A stretch of 64,000 nt of DNA from Chryseobacterium sp. MEBOG06 (lineage in GTDB: Bacteria > Bacteroidota > Bacteroidia > Flavobacteriales > Weeksellaceae): positions 3,100,001 through 3,164,000 of the forward strand of contig NZ_CP084580.1 of assembly GCF_021869765.1 (NCBI RefSeq), written 5' to 3'. Below the pieces are notes generated by a model. It worked only from the letters and a program-made list of their open reading frames with translations. It was not told the DNA's origin and searched no databases. Of the stretch, positions 19,692-27,548 are shown one piece after another. Numbering within the stretch: position 1 is the stretch's first letter; every line of letters starts with the position of its first letter. A program made the position numbers and the translations under genes.

Positions 19692-20480
19692 TTAAAAACT
19701 ATATCCCGCCCCTACATTCAGATAAACAGGGCGCATCTTAAATGTAATGGTTTTAAAATCAGATTTGAACATATTATTTAAGCCCAGGCTAAGATCTCCA
19801 AAAACATTGAGATGTCTGGAAAACTGCCATGCACTTCCCACCTGAATTCCATAAGAAAAGCGTCGCAGGTCATTTGAAAAATCATAAGAAGCTGTTTTAT
19901 CTCCTTCAAAAACCACTTTAGGACCGGTAGGACCTCCCTCCCGAAGGTAACCGTCAAATACATATCCGGAAAAGTTCTTATCCACCAGAAGAGACCAGAA
20001 AAGGCCTCCTGAGAAAGACCAGCGGTCATTTGTTTTGTAAGCAACCAGCGTCGGAATGGTGATATATGAATTGGCGACGTGGGTAGACACTCCGCCTGTC
20101 CAATTTCCCGCTACCCTCTCTCCTTCTCCTCCTATAATTTCCATTCCGTAATTTTTAACTCTGGAATCAGCTTTCATTCCCTTATTTTCCAGCCGGATTC
20201 CTGTGCGGAATCCCCAAGAATTTGGAGTTTGTTTCAGCCAGTAGGTTACATTTCCTTCGACACTGATGTTCAGCATCGGATTGAAGCTGCTGAGCTCTCT
20301 GATTTCAGCAGGGATCGGTATGGGAGTAAATCCACCGATATTAATTCCGGCCCGCACCTGATACACCATTTTTCCTGATTCTTTTTTATCAGGACCTAAG
20401 TCCTGGGAAAAGATTAATGAATTTCCTGCTCCAAGAAAAATTAAAAAAGAGATAAAAAGAAGATTGGAATTGTTTTTCAT
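19692..20480 (-). CDS. Outer-membrane beta-barrel protein
   Basis: A 262-aa protein with an N-terminal signal sequence (to about residue 25, SLIFSQ). Alternating aromatic/hydrophobic strands follow (YQVRAGINIGGF, SWGFRTGIRLENKG, WSFSGGLFWSLL, FSYGIQVGSAWQFS), ending in a C-terminal aromatic F (LNVGAGYSF). This suits a small 8-10-strand porin-like barrel of the Bacteroidota outer-membrane beta-barrel group. It starts 1 nt after the stop of the PCMD lipoprotein gene, so the two form an operon. Confidence 0.8.
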   Translation of the reverse strand: MKNNSNLLFISFLIFLGAGNSLIFSQDLGPDKKESGKMVYQVRAGINIGGFTPIPIPAEIRELSSFNPMLNISVEGNVTYWLKQTPNSWGFRTGIRLENKGMKADSRVKNYGMEIIGGEGERVAGNWTGGVSTHVANSYITIPTLVAYKTNDRWSFSGGLFWSLLVDKNFSGYVFDGYLREGGPTGPKVVFEGDKTASYDFSNDLRRFSYGIQVGSAWQFSRHLNVFGDLSLGLNNMFKSDFKTITFKMRPVYLNVGAGYSF

Positions 20481-20481
20481 T

Positions 20482-21567
20482 TTAATGTGTTATTTCGATC
20501 TCATCTATTAAAAGTGTGCTTCCTTCTGCTCCTGCAAAGGTATCTCCATCAATACTTGAGGTAAACACCAGTGTCAGATTGTACTTTCCGTCTTTTAGCT
20601 TCTGAGGGTCGATCGTTTTATTATTGACAATATCAAAAGGAATATAGAATGAGGTCCATTCTGAAGTTTCAATCCGTTGTGCCGGGGTCACTTTGGCAAT
20701 AGAGACAATATTGGGATGGGTAAATTTATTGGTTCCGTCAAGGTATTTCAGGTTTGAGTCTGTTTCAAAAAATACACCATAGATATCCCATGTATCCTTT
20801 TTATTGGGCTGCACCACTCCTCCTTGTTTATATACCGGTCCGGCCTTATATTTGAAAAACCCTTTTACTCCCTTAGGTACCAGATCTACAGGCACTCCCA
20901 GATGTAAGCTTTTTAAGGGATCTGATATAGAAGCGCTTAAATCAAATTCTCCCATAAAGAGGTTTCCCGCAGCCATAGGCTTACCCATTATCGCTCCCAA
21001 ACTTCCGGTAGACTGAGTGGTCAGCTTTGCGGCCTGCCCAACTTTCCCTTCTGCCCAGCGTGCTGTAGGATATCCTTCCGGAGTGGAAGAGGCTCCGGTA
21101 AGAGCAAAACCCAGATTCCCACTGGCCCAGTCCATAATATTATGATTGTTCTGATCGGTTTCAAAAAACACATCAAATTTTCCGTTTTCAAGACGTACTT
21201 GTTCAAAGCTGAATTTGGAACCTATGGTTGAGATCACATAAGAAACCTCATATTTTTTTTGAGACTGATGGTCTTCTGAAGTTACTGTATAAGTTTGAGG
21301 TTTTGTAAAATTAAGCACTGTTCCGCTTGCAGGAAAAATAGCAGCACCCGGTGTAAGGGTGAAAACGGGAGCCTGCTGGGTAAGATCTGTGGAAGACTTC
21401 ACCAGAATCTGGATACGGTCATTTTGGATAATAGGATCTTTTCGCAAGATATCCGGATCTACAGAGCAGGATAATATATCTGCTTCTGCATTGGGAAGTT
21501 CAGCCTGAATGCAGGATAAAAAAAGGAAACTGCTTAAAAACAGTAAGATATAGCTGATGTTCTTCAT
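20482..21567 (-). CDS. PCMD-domain lipoprotein
   Basis: A 361-aa lipoprotein from the ATG at 21567, chosen because it gives MKNISYILLFLSSFLFLSC, a signal with a lipobox; an in-frame start 48 bp upstream would bury it. A bacterial Ig/cadherin-like region (about 30-120) is followed by a jelly-roll-like putative carbohydrate metabolism domain (PCMD), with motifs TARWAEGKVGQAAKL, GTNKFTHPNIVSI and EGSTLLIDEIEI. PCMD proteins are often surface proteins next to outer-membrane barrels, as here. Ligand unknown. Confidence 0.8.
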   Translation of the reverse strand: MKNISYILLFLSSFLFLSCIQAELPNAEADILSCSVDPDILRKDPIIQNDRIQILVKSSTDLTQQAPVFTLTPGAAIFPASGTVLNFTKPQTYTVTSEDHQSQKKYEVSYVISTIGSKFSFEQVRLENGKFDVFFETDQNNHNIMDWASGNLGFALTGASSTPEGYPTARWAEGKVGQAAKLTTQSTGSLGAIMGKPMAAGNLFMGEFDLSASISDPLKSLHLGVPVDLVPKGVKGFFKYKAGPVYKQGGVVQPNKKDTWDIYGVFFETDSNLKYLDGTNKFTHPNIVSIAKVTPAQRIETSEWTSFYIPFDIVNNKTIDPQKLKDGKYNLTLVFTSSIDGDTFAGAEGSTLLIDEIEITH

Positions 21568-22034
21568 AGGTGATGGTATAAAAACAAGGCCAGGTTCTGA
21601 AAAGCCTGTTTTCAAGGTATGAATTTTTTTCCTGATACAGGTAAGAACCCACCTACTTTTTCTGGTATTCAGACTTTATTAAATGTAATTTAAGTCTGTT
21701 TAAACTCATCTGAATTTAACTACAAATCGAAGATTCAACGAAGTTAAAAGACACAAAAGTTTTTTTAACACTTTAGTTATTTTAAGTTTTAGGCTCCATG
21801 GATATAAAGTAGAAGGAAGTTTTGTGAAAATCTTTGATGTCTTTCTAAAGTGGACTTACTTATGCAAAAGTATATTAACGTCCTAAAGTGAAGTAAAGTG
21901 TTTGAAAATGACAGGTTATATAAATTTCATTGTAGCTAAAGAATTGGAAACCTATAAAATTTTAGACAGGCTCTTTAAATAAAATCAGTGTCGGCAAGTA
22001 AAAAAAGAATAATTTTACTGAAAAATAAAATTTC
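21568..22034. other. 467-bp intergenic region with a dispersed repeat copy
   Basis: I see no gene. At 21751-21811 a stretch starting ACACAAAAGTTTTTTTAACA resembles 23459-23519 over about 60 nt (see that entry). The rest is AT-rich and holds the divergent upstream regions of the PCMD gene and the exported thiol peroxidase. Confidence 0.55.
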
Positions 22035-22604
22035 ATGTTTTCAAAAGCAGTTTTCAGCACTTTATTATTTTGCTCAGCATTTATTTTCGCACAGAATACT
22101 AAAAAAGCCAATACCATTTTGATGAGAGGAACACCGGTACATACCTATTCTGCATTACCAGCAGTGGATAAGCCTGCCCCTAAATTCACGCTCACAGATG
22201 TTGATATGAAGGAGCAGACTTTAGATTCTTACAAAGGTAAATATGTAATCCTTAATATTTTCCCAAGTGTAGATACGGGGGTTTGTTCTGCTTCTGTACA
22301 TCATTTCAATGAGAATGCAGGTAATCTTCCGAACACGGTAGTTCTATGTATTTCTAAAGATCTTCCTTTTGCTCAGAAAAGATTTTGTGGTGCGGAAGGA
22401 ATCAAAAATGTGGTGATGCTTTCGGATTTCCGTTCAGATTTTGGATGGAACTACGGGGTAGAGCTGATAGATTCTCCTATGAAAGGTCTTTTAAGCAGAG
22501 CTGTTGTAGTTATTGATCCTTCAGGAAAGATTGTGTATGAAGAGCAGGTAGCTGATATTTCGCAGGAACCTAATTATGAAGCAGCAATTGCTGCTGTGAA
22601 ATAG
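22035..22604 (+). CDS. Exported thiol peroxidase (Tpx family)
   Basis: A 189-aa Tpx paralogue with an N-terminal signal peptide (MFSKAVFSTLLFCSAFIFAQ), so it should act in the periplasm. The core holds the peroxidatic C84 in FPSVDTGVCSASVHHFN and the resolving C118 in FAQKRFCGA, both conserved in atypical 2-Cys thiol peroxidases. The start of the domain (NTILMRGTPVHTYSALPAV) parallels the cytoplasmic Tpx at the left edge. Periplasmic Tpx is less usual, because a periplasmic reductant is needed. The downstream gene is on the other strand. Confidence 0.88.
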   Translation: MFSKAVFSTLLFCSAFIFAQNTKKANTILMRGTPVHTYSALPAVDKPAPKFTLTDVDMKEQTLDSYKGKYVILNIFPSVDTGVCSASVHHFNENAGNLPNTVVLCISKDLPFAQKRFCGAEGIKNVVMLSDFRSDFGWNYGVELIDSPMKGLLSRAVVVIDPSGKIVYEEQVADISQEPNYEAAIAAVK

Positions 22605-22639
22605 TAAAACTTTACAGCTTTTAATGTAATTAATTCTTT

Positions 22640-22684
22640 ATATCGATAATATTATTATATCGATAATATTATTATATCGATAAT
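22640..22684. repeat. 17-bp tandem repeat with TATCGATA palindromes
   Basis: The unit ATATCGATAATATTATT occurs twice in full and once in part (2.6 copies), placing the palindrome TATCGATA three times at a 17-bp spacing. It lies 36 bp after the exported tpx stop and upstream of its terminator. Confidence 0.85.
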
Positions 22685-22728
22685 TGCGGATGCGGATGTT
22701 TACTTAAACTTGTAAAACATAATATAGC

Positions 22729-22750
22729 AAACCCTCTTTTTAGAGGGTTT
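22729..22750 (+). terminator. Terminator of exported tpx, possibly bidirectional
   Basis: AAACCCTCT/AGAGGGTTT stem with TTTT loop, followed by a T-rich tract. It sits between convergent genes. Confidence 0.88.
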
Positions 22751-22801
22751 TTTATTTTTTATTTGGTTCTAAAATCTCTATTCCGAATCCTATTTATATT
22801 T

Positions 22802-23389
22802 TCATTTCTTCTTTCTAAACTTCTTTTCTTCGGAAGTAATCTCCACTACTCCATTTTTACCTTTCTTACCATATCGCAGGATTGCTTCTTCGGCAGACAG
22901 AATGTTAACTGTTTTTATATTTTCCGGTTTTAGCATTCTCAGTTCTTCCTGTGAAATCTGTTTATTATCTAAGATAATTAAAGGGTTCGCAGCCGGTTTT
23001 GAAGAAAACGCTCCTACCCTGATCGGCTGAGGTTTATATTCCGTATTCGTCAGAGCCACTTTACCAATGTATCCTGTAATTGCATCTGTAATCTTTATTT
23101 CCTGAGGCTTGGTTTCCTGTGCATTGGCTGTTGTTATAAAACCTCCGGCAGCTAATAGTCCCAATGCCATTGTACTGGCTATTGAAAAATTAAGATTTTT
23201 CCCCAGCTGATCCTCCCGAAACCGTCCGCACAGATCTTCATCAGAATTAAAACGACTGATCAGTTCTTCATCTGAAAAAGCAGTAAAATCATGCACTGTT
23301 CTTGAACATACAGAACAAAATCTACCCTTTTCTTCGGGGGACATGCCGTCCCAGTTTTCGTGACACGGCTTTGGTATCGTAATTTTCAT
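22802..23389 (-). CDS. CxxC-motif membrane protein with TonB-receptor-plug-like tail
   Basis: A 195-aa protein from the ATG at 23389; the longer frame lacks the conserved start MKITIPKPCHENWDGM. The N-terminal cytoplasmic part holds C9 and a CSVC pair (KGRFCSVCSRTVHDFT), a zinc-ribbon-like motif common in Bacteroidota. A single transmembrane segment follows (about 70-90, SIASTMALGLLAAGGF). The C-terminal part (PLIILDNKQIS, then MLKPENIKTVNILSAEEAILRYGKKGKNGVVEI) resembles the plug segment of TonB-dependent receptors. The job is unknown; I read it as a signalling or peptidase-linked plug protein. Confidence 0.75.
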   Translation of the reverse strand: MKITIPKPCHENWDGMSPEEKGRFCSVCSRTVHDFTAFSDEELISRFNSDEDLCGRFREDQLGKNLNFSIASTMALGLLAAGGFITTANAQETKPQEIKITDAITGYIGKVALTNTEYKPQPIRVGAFSSKPAANPLIILDNKQISQEELRMLKPENIKTVNILSAEEAILRYGKKGKNGVVEITSEEKKFRKKK

Positions 23390-23458
23390 AGTCTCTTTTT
23401 CTATAAAGATGCTCGAATAATGAAAAGGGTTGGAAACTTTTAAATTATTTTGTTTAAA

Positions 23459-23519
23459 GCACAAAAGTTTTGAACACTTAAGCCTTTTTTAAGTTTCAAG
23501 CTTTGTGAATATGAAGTAC
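23459..23519. repeat. Dispersed about 60-bp intergenic repeat, second copy
   Basis: Starting GCACAAAAGTTTTGAACACT and running through TTTAAGTTTCAAGC to GAATATGAAGTA, it aligns with 21751-21811 (ACACAAAAGTTTTTTTAACA, TTTAAGTTTTAGGC, GATATAAAGTA) at roughly 70% identity by eye. Confidence 0.55.
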
Positions 23520-23540
23520 AATTAAGTTATTTTAAAAAAA

Positions 23541-23604
23541 CCTTTGCATCTTTGCGATTCTCCAACAAGAAATAGGCAAATTGGAAGCATGCAAAGACGC
23601 AAGG
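23541..23604. repeat. Imperfect inverted repeat CCTTTGCATCTTTGCG / GCAAAGACGCAAGG
   Basis: The arms CCTTTGCATCTTTGCG (23541-23556) and GCAAAGACGCAAGG (23591-23604) are near inverse complements around about 34 nt. Similar CTTTGCGTCTTTGCG words occur between genes in flavobacteria, as I recall. It follows directly on the 60-bp repeat, so the two may form one unit. Confidence 0.5.
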
Positions 23605-23625
23605 ATTCTATCTACTATAAAAACA

Positions 23626-23650
23626 AAAACTCAGCGCAATGCTGAGTTTT
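23626..23650. terminator. Terminator of the DUF6261 gene
   Basis: AAAACTCAGC/GCTGAGTTTT stem with a 5-nt loop and flanking T/A tracts, 13 nt after the minus-strand stop. Confidence 0.88.
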
Positions 23651-23662
23651 TTTTATGGATTT

Positions 23663-24364
23663 CTAAGATGGATTTTCCGGTTTGGGGGTTCCTGTAGAAG
23701 AATTCTTTGCCGCCTTTAACAGTTCATTACTATCTGTGTAAAAAAGCTCCCAACCCGGGACATCTTTCATTATGGTAAGCAGACTGATATAGGATTTAAG
23801 ATTCTTTTCCAGATTTTTGCGGATAGCGGAAGCACTGGACATAAGGCGGAGGCCTGCGTTCGCTTCTGCCTGTTCTGCAAATACAGATTCAAATTCCTCA
23901 TGTTTTGTTTTCATTTCTTCAAAAGCTTCATCCAGCGAAAGGATTTTCATCTTCTGTTTATTTTCCGGAAGTTCCAGTGTTTCGATCAGCTTTTTCATCT
24001 GGGCAGTTTGGGAAGAATAGCTCAGACGATCAAGGTCTAATCCGAAAGTTTTAAACACCTGATAAAGTTCTTCTGCCACGTTATAATTGGCCATTAAAGT
24101 GAGTTTTCGATAGCCATTCAAAAAGGCTTTTATATTGCTATAAGCGAGATCCCTTTCATGATCCAGGGCTGCCACATCTTTTCCTTTTCCACTGTATATA
24201 TGTTTCACGTACACCTTATCATATTCAGCATAGGAAGCTTCCAAAGTGGCAATAAGAGGATGATTAGTAATTACAGGATATTTTCCTGAATGGAAATTGG
24301 AAATAATTCTCTGAGCCAAAGTCGCAAGATCTTTAGTACTCAGTTTGGTGAGTGCAATGTTCAT
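23663..24364 (-). CDS. DUF6261-like helical protein
   Basis: A 233-aa soluble, mostly helical protein starting MNIALTKLSTKDLATLAQRI and with LDHERDLAYSNIKAFLNGYRKLTLMA, typical of the DUF6261 group in Bacteroidota. No signal peptide or enzyme motif is visible. Function unknown. It has a well-formed promoter (24397-24426) and terminator, so it is transcribed alone. The upstream side carries the GC-rich repeat at 24418-24600, part of which overlaps the promoter. Confidence 0.7.
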   Translation of the reverse strand: MNIALTKLSTKDLATLAQRIISNFHSGKYPVITNHPLIATLEASYAEYDKVYVKHIYSGKGKDVAALDHERDLAYSNIKAFLNGYRKLTLMANYNVAEELYQVFKTFGLDLDRLSYSSQTAQMKKLIETLELPENKQKMKILSLDEAFEEMKTKHEEFESVFAEQAEANAGLRLMSSASAIRKNLEKNLKSYISLLTIMKDVPGWELFYTDSNELLKAAKNSSTGTPKPENPS

Positions 24365-24396
24365 CGATTTATGTTTTTAATTAATTACTTAGAAAT

Positions 24397-24426
24397 CAAA
24401 TATATAAAAAAATCGTGAAGTGACAA
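24397..24426 (-). promoter_or_regulatory. Promoter of the DUF6261 gene
   Basis: On the minus strand TTG (24424-24426), 19-nt spacer, TATATTTG (24397-24404), an exact fit to TTG-N17-23-TAnnTTTG. It lies 32 nt before the start codon. The -33 box sits inside the first unit of the GC-rich repeat. Confidence 0.75.
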
Positions 24427-24600
24427 ACACCCTTAAAACAAATCTCCGGAGGGCTCGGGAGGTCTCCCACAACTTGCAGGAGACTTCCGGAGCGCTCCGG
24501 AAGTCACAAACACTATTGTTTTAAACCAACGGAGCGCTCGGGAGGTTTGTTTTACTAGTGAATGTGAGTTCCGGAGAGGTTGTGGAGGTTGCAAACAGGG
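24418..24600. repeat. GC-rich degenerate repeat with long palindrome
   Basis: Three related units begin near 24418 (AAGTGACAAACAC), 24501 (AAGTCACAAACAC) and 24587 (GGTTGCAAACAGG), a spacing of about 83-86 bp. Each is followed by a TTGTTTT/TTAAAACA word and a GC-rich part such as GGAGCGCTCGGGAGG. A perfect 24-bp palindrome lies at 24482-24505 (core CTTCCGGAGCGCTCCGGAAG). Bases 24435-24456 and 24531-24553 are near-inverted arms starting AAAACAAA. The GC content stands out from the AT-rich surroundings. No ORF is seen. Confidence 0.7.
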
Positions 24601-24702
24601 TTGTTTTGAGATTGGAAATTTTTTTTGATTACATACGGTAAACCGTAATTGAAACTAAGTGAAATTCTACAAATTTGATAATTAATTAAAAAAGATACAA
24701 CC

Positions 24703-24903
24703 ATGAGTGATTTAGATAATTCTTTAATAAAAAGAAAGATTGAAAGCCAAAAATGTTCTAAACATAATGAGAAACCACAATTTATAAAAACCCAGAAAGA
24801 GTTTGAAATTAAAGCATGCTGTGAAGATTTCAGAACTATTTTATTTAAGAAATCCAAAAGCATTATTGCAGAAGAAACCAAAAAAATGATGAAAAATATT
24901 TAA
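24703..24903 (+). CDS. Small Cys/His protein, first gene of PHP-ATPase cassette
   Basis: A 66-aa charged protein. C18-x2-H21 (QKCSKHNEKPQF) and a CC pair at 39-40 (EIKACCEDFR) could bind a metal ion. The C-terminal third is Lys-rich and helical (KSKSIIAEETKKMMKNI). It has no signal peptide. It ends 15 bp before the PHP-ATPase gene on the same strand and shares its extreme AT bias. I recall similar short C-x2-H...CC proteins next to mobile genes in Bacteroidota, without known function. Confidence 0.6.
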   Translation: MSDLDNSLIKRKIESQKCSKHNEKPQFIKTQKEFEIKACCEDFRTILFKKSKSIIAEETKKMMKNI

Positions 24904-24918
24904 AAAAATAATACCATT

Positions 24919-27228
24919 ATGAAACCAATTTTTGTAGATATACATATTCATACTTCTGATGATCCAGATAATCTAAATTCAAATTACCCAGTTGAAACTT
25001 TAATAAGTAAAATTAAAGAATTTACTAATGATTCGGATTTTCTAATTTCTTTAACCGATCATAACACTATTAATGAGAACGCCTATTTGAAGGCTGTACA
25101 ATTAGGAGTAAACATCATTTTAGGTGTTGAACTGCATATAAAAAATTATGAAGACTGTCCTGCTTATCATTGCCATATCTATTTTGATGTTAATGAAATA
25201 ACGCAAAATACACTTGTTGATATTAATGCAAAATTAAATAAACTTTACCCTAAGAAGGTTGTCGAAAAATTGGATCCCACTATACCAACAATTCAACAAG
25301 TAATAAATGAGTTCGACAATTACGAATTTATTTTATTACCTCACGGAGGACAATCACATGCAACATTTGACACATCTATTCCAGAAGGGGTTAAATTTGA
25401 TACAACTTTGGAAAAAAGCATTTACTACAATCAGTTTGATGGTTTTACTGCGAGAGGTAATCGAGGTTTAGAAAGAACACAAGAATACTTTATAAAACTT
25501 GGAATCAATGAATTCGTAAATTTAATAACCTGTAGTGATAATTATAATCCGACAGTATATCCCAATGGAAAAGATCAAAATCCCTATATACCAACTTGGA
25601 TGCTGGCCTTGCCCACTTTTAATGGGTTACGATTATCATTATCCGAGTCCTCAAGATTAATTTATTCCGAAACTAAACCCGAATTTTGGTCAGAAAACAT
25701 TGAAAGTATTTCGCTTAATAAGGCAAATATTGAAATTGATGTAAAATTTAAATCTGGTTTAAATGTTGTTATTGGTAGCTCATCAAGTGGTAAATCCTTA
25801 CTTGTAGATTCAATATATAAAAATATAACTACAACAACAGCTGAATCTATATATTTAAGTCAATATGAAATAGATAAAGTAGTCATTAAAAACCCCTCCG
25901 GTATGACCCCTCATTTTTTATCTCAAAATTATATAATGAGCGTAGTAAATAATGTATCAGAAAATAAAATTGATGATATTGATATTATTAAAAATGTTTT
26001 TCCGGGTGATGACGAAGTAAAAGAGCAAATTACTAGAGGATTAGCAGAATTTAAAAAAGATGTCATTGCTTTAATAAAACAAGTACGGATAATTGATAAA
26101 GAAATTCAAAATTTTAACAACATACCAGTTATTTCAAGACTTATAATTAATGATAATTTACAATCAAATCCTTTTAAGAGTCTACAACCAAGTGATTTAG
26201 AAAAATCAAGATTAGAATTTTCTAAATCAAAATATGATAATTATAATTTAAGTTTGGATGAGGTAGAAGAATTCTTAAGCAGATATCCTTTTGTCAAGCA
26301 TAATTTAGATCTTATAAAAGAGTTGAAATCAGAATTAGAATTGGCTTATAATAATTTTTTTAACGAAAGTTCAACAAGAAAAATTGTCGATAGTTACAAA
26401 AAAGAATTTGATGATTTGTTAAGAGAAAATAATTCTGAAGATCAAAGTAAAAAACTACATTTTGAAAAATTAATTGAAACATTAAAGATATATGTAAAAG
26501 CTTATAAAAGATTTAATGAAATACTATCTAAAATTTCCAGTTACAATCTAAATTTTGGATCTGAAGTTATTGAATCCATGGGGCATAAACTTTATATTGA
26601 AAATGATTTTAAACTTGACAAAGAAAAGTTTATTGAGATTGTAAATTACTATCTAAAAATCAAAATTGATAGATTCGAAAATATCACACCTAATTTATTA
26701 TTTGAAACTAACCATAAAGGAAAAAACCCCAAGGTCCACGGATATGATGATTTCGAAAAGAAAATATATACCGATTTTGAAAATTTAAATAGAAAAAACT
26801 ATAAAATTATAACACAAGAAGGTAAAGATTTTGATTCTTTAAGTCCAGGATGGAAAACATCTGTGATTTTAGATTTGATATTGGGTTATGAAGAAGATAT
26901 TTCTCCTATAATAATTGATCAACCAGAAGATAATTTAGCAACTAATTATATTAATAAAGGACTTGTTAATGCAATTAAGAAAATTAAAGCAAAAAAGCAA
27001 GTTATTCTGGTTTCGCACAATGCAACTATTCCGATGCTTGCCGATGCTCAAAATATAATTCTATGTAGAAATATTGATAATAAAATTGTTATTACATCAT
27101 GTGAGCTTGAAGGTAAAATCGGAGATAAATATGTTGTTGATTATATTGCTGAAATTACTGATGGTGGAAAATCCTCTATAAAGAAACGAGTAAAAAAGTA
27201 TAATTTAAAAAAATATAATGAATCATGA
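24919..27228 (+). CDS. PHP phosphoesterase-ATPase fusion (candidate defence protein)
   Basis: A 769-aa protein. The N-terminal PHP domain (about 3-215) shows HIHTSDD (H9, H11), TDHNT (D47, H48), GVELH (E71, H73), PHGGQSH (H142, H147) and CSDNYNP (D207): a nearly complete metal-site set for a phosphoesterase or nuclease. An SMC/RecF-type ATPase follows: Walker A GSSSSGKS (286-293), a helical middle (360-620), signature-like LSPGWK (641-646), Walker B IIIDQPEDN (D667) and a switch-like SHNA (H700). The layout resembles antiphage PHP-ATPases (Ppl) and TrlF-type proteins. It overlaps the next gene by four bases. Its A/T-ending codon use is more extreme than that of its neighbours, suggesting transfer. 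Confidence 0.8.
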   Translation: MKPIFVDIHIHTSDDPDNLNSNYPVETLISKIKEFTNDSDFLISLTDHNTINENAYLKAVQLGVNIILGVELHIKNYEDCPAYHCHIYFDVNEITQNTLVDINAKLNKLYPKKVVEKLDPTIPTIQQVINEFDNYEFILLPHGGQSHATFDTSIPEGVKFDTTLEKSIYYNQFDGFTARGNRGLERTQEYFIKLGINEFVNLITCSDNYNPTVYPNGKDQNPYIPTWMLALPTFNGLRLSLSESSRLIYSETKPEFWSENIESISLNKANIEIDVKFKSGLNVVIGSSSSGKSLLVDSIYKNITTTTAESIYLSQYEIDKVVIKNPSGMTPHFLSQNYIMSVVNNVSENKIDDIDIIKNVFPGDDEVKEQITRGLAEFKKDVIALIKQVRIIDKEIQNFNNIPVISRLIINDNLQSNPFKSLQPSDLEKSRLEFSKSKYDNYNLSLDEVEEFLSRYPFVKHNLDLIKELKSELELAYNNFFNESSTRKIVDSYKKEFDDLLRENNSEDQSKKLHFEKLIETLKIYVKAYKRFNEILSKISSYNLNFGSEVIESMGHKLYIENDFKLDKEKFIEIVNYYLKIKIDRFENITPNLLFETNHKGKNPKVHGYDDFEKKIYTDFENLNRKNYKIITQEGKDFDSLSPGWKTSVILDLILGYEEDISPIIIDQPEDNLATNYINKGLVNAIKKIKAKKQVILVSHNATIPMLADAQNIILCRNIDNKIVITSCELEGKIGDKYVVDYIAEITDGGKSSIKKRVKKYNLKKYNES

Positions 27229-27476
27229 AACTAGTATTTACAAAAGAGAGTAATAACGATATTAAAGTACAAATTCAAACAGGTACAGTCCTTACAGATT
27301 TTAGCTATATAGAAATGGTAAAACAATTGATAGAAAATAAAAAAATTGATGATGTTTATTCTGATAGTTTCGAAGAGGATGAAAAAGCCAAAATAATAAA
27401 GATGCTAGATGAGATTAGTAAAATTTTCACTGAAGAAGAAGGCTCTAATTCTAACTCAGAAAATGAGATTAATTAA
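27225..27476 (+). CDS. Small acidic protein, third gene of PHP-ATPase cassette
   Basis: An 83-aa protein overlapping the PHP-ATPase by the ATGA of its start, so translation is coupled. The N-terminus looks like two beta strands (KLVFTKESNNDIKVQIQTGT), then a helical acidic part (FSYIEMVKQLIENKKIDDV, DEKAKIIKMLDEISKIF) and an acidic tail. No known domain is seen. It may be a regulator or stabiliser of the ATPase; this is inferred only from the coupled position. Confidence 0.6.
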   Translation: MKLVFTKESNNDIKVQIQTGTVLTDFSYIEMVKQLIENKKIDDVYSDSFEEDEKAKIIKMLDEISKIFTEEEGSNSNSENEIN

Positions 27477-27525
27477 CTATAATCTTGTAAGCTATGATGT
27501 AAATAAAGATAAATTCTTTAAGAAT

Positions 27526-27535
27526 AAAAACCTGC
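27526..27535 (+). other. Left half of a terminator split by the IS
   Basis: AAAAACCTGC here would pair with GCAGGTTTTT at 28950-28959. Removing the IS and one target copy rebuilds a 10-bp stem with loop CTCACA and a T run, a bidirectional terminator between the cassette and the convergent gene at 28983. Confidence 0.8.
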
Positions 27536-27543
27536 CTCACAGC
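27534..27543. repeat. IS target-site duplication, left copy
   Basis: GCCTCACAGC, identical to 28942-28951; neither neighbouring base extends the match, so the duplication is 10 bp, within the IS4-family range. Confidence 0.88.
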
Positions 27544-27548
27544 CAGTT

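Noticed and set aside
24435-24553. Classical MITE with target-site duplication
   Set aside because: The near-inverted arms have about three mismatches and I see no direct duplication outside them, so only a repeat is called.
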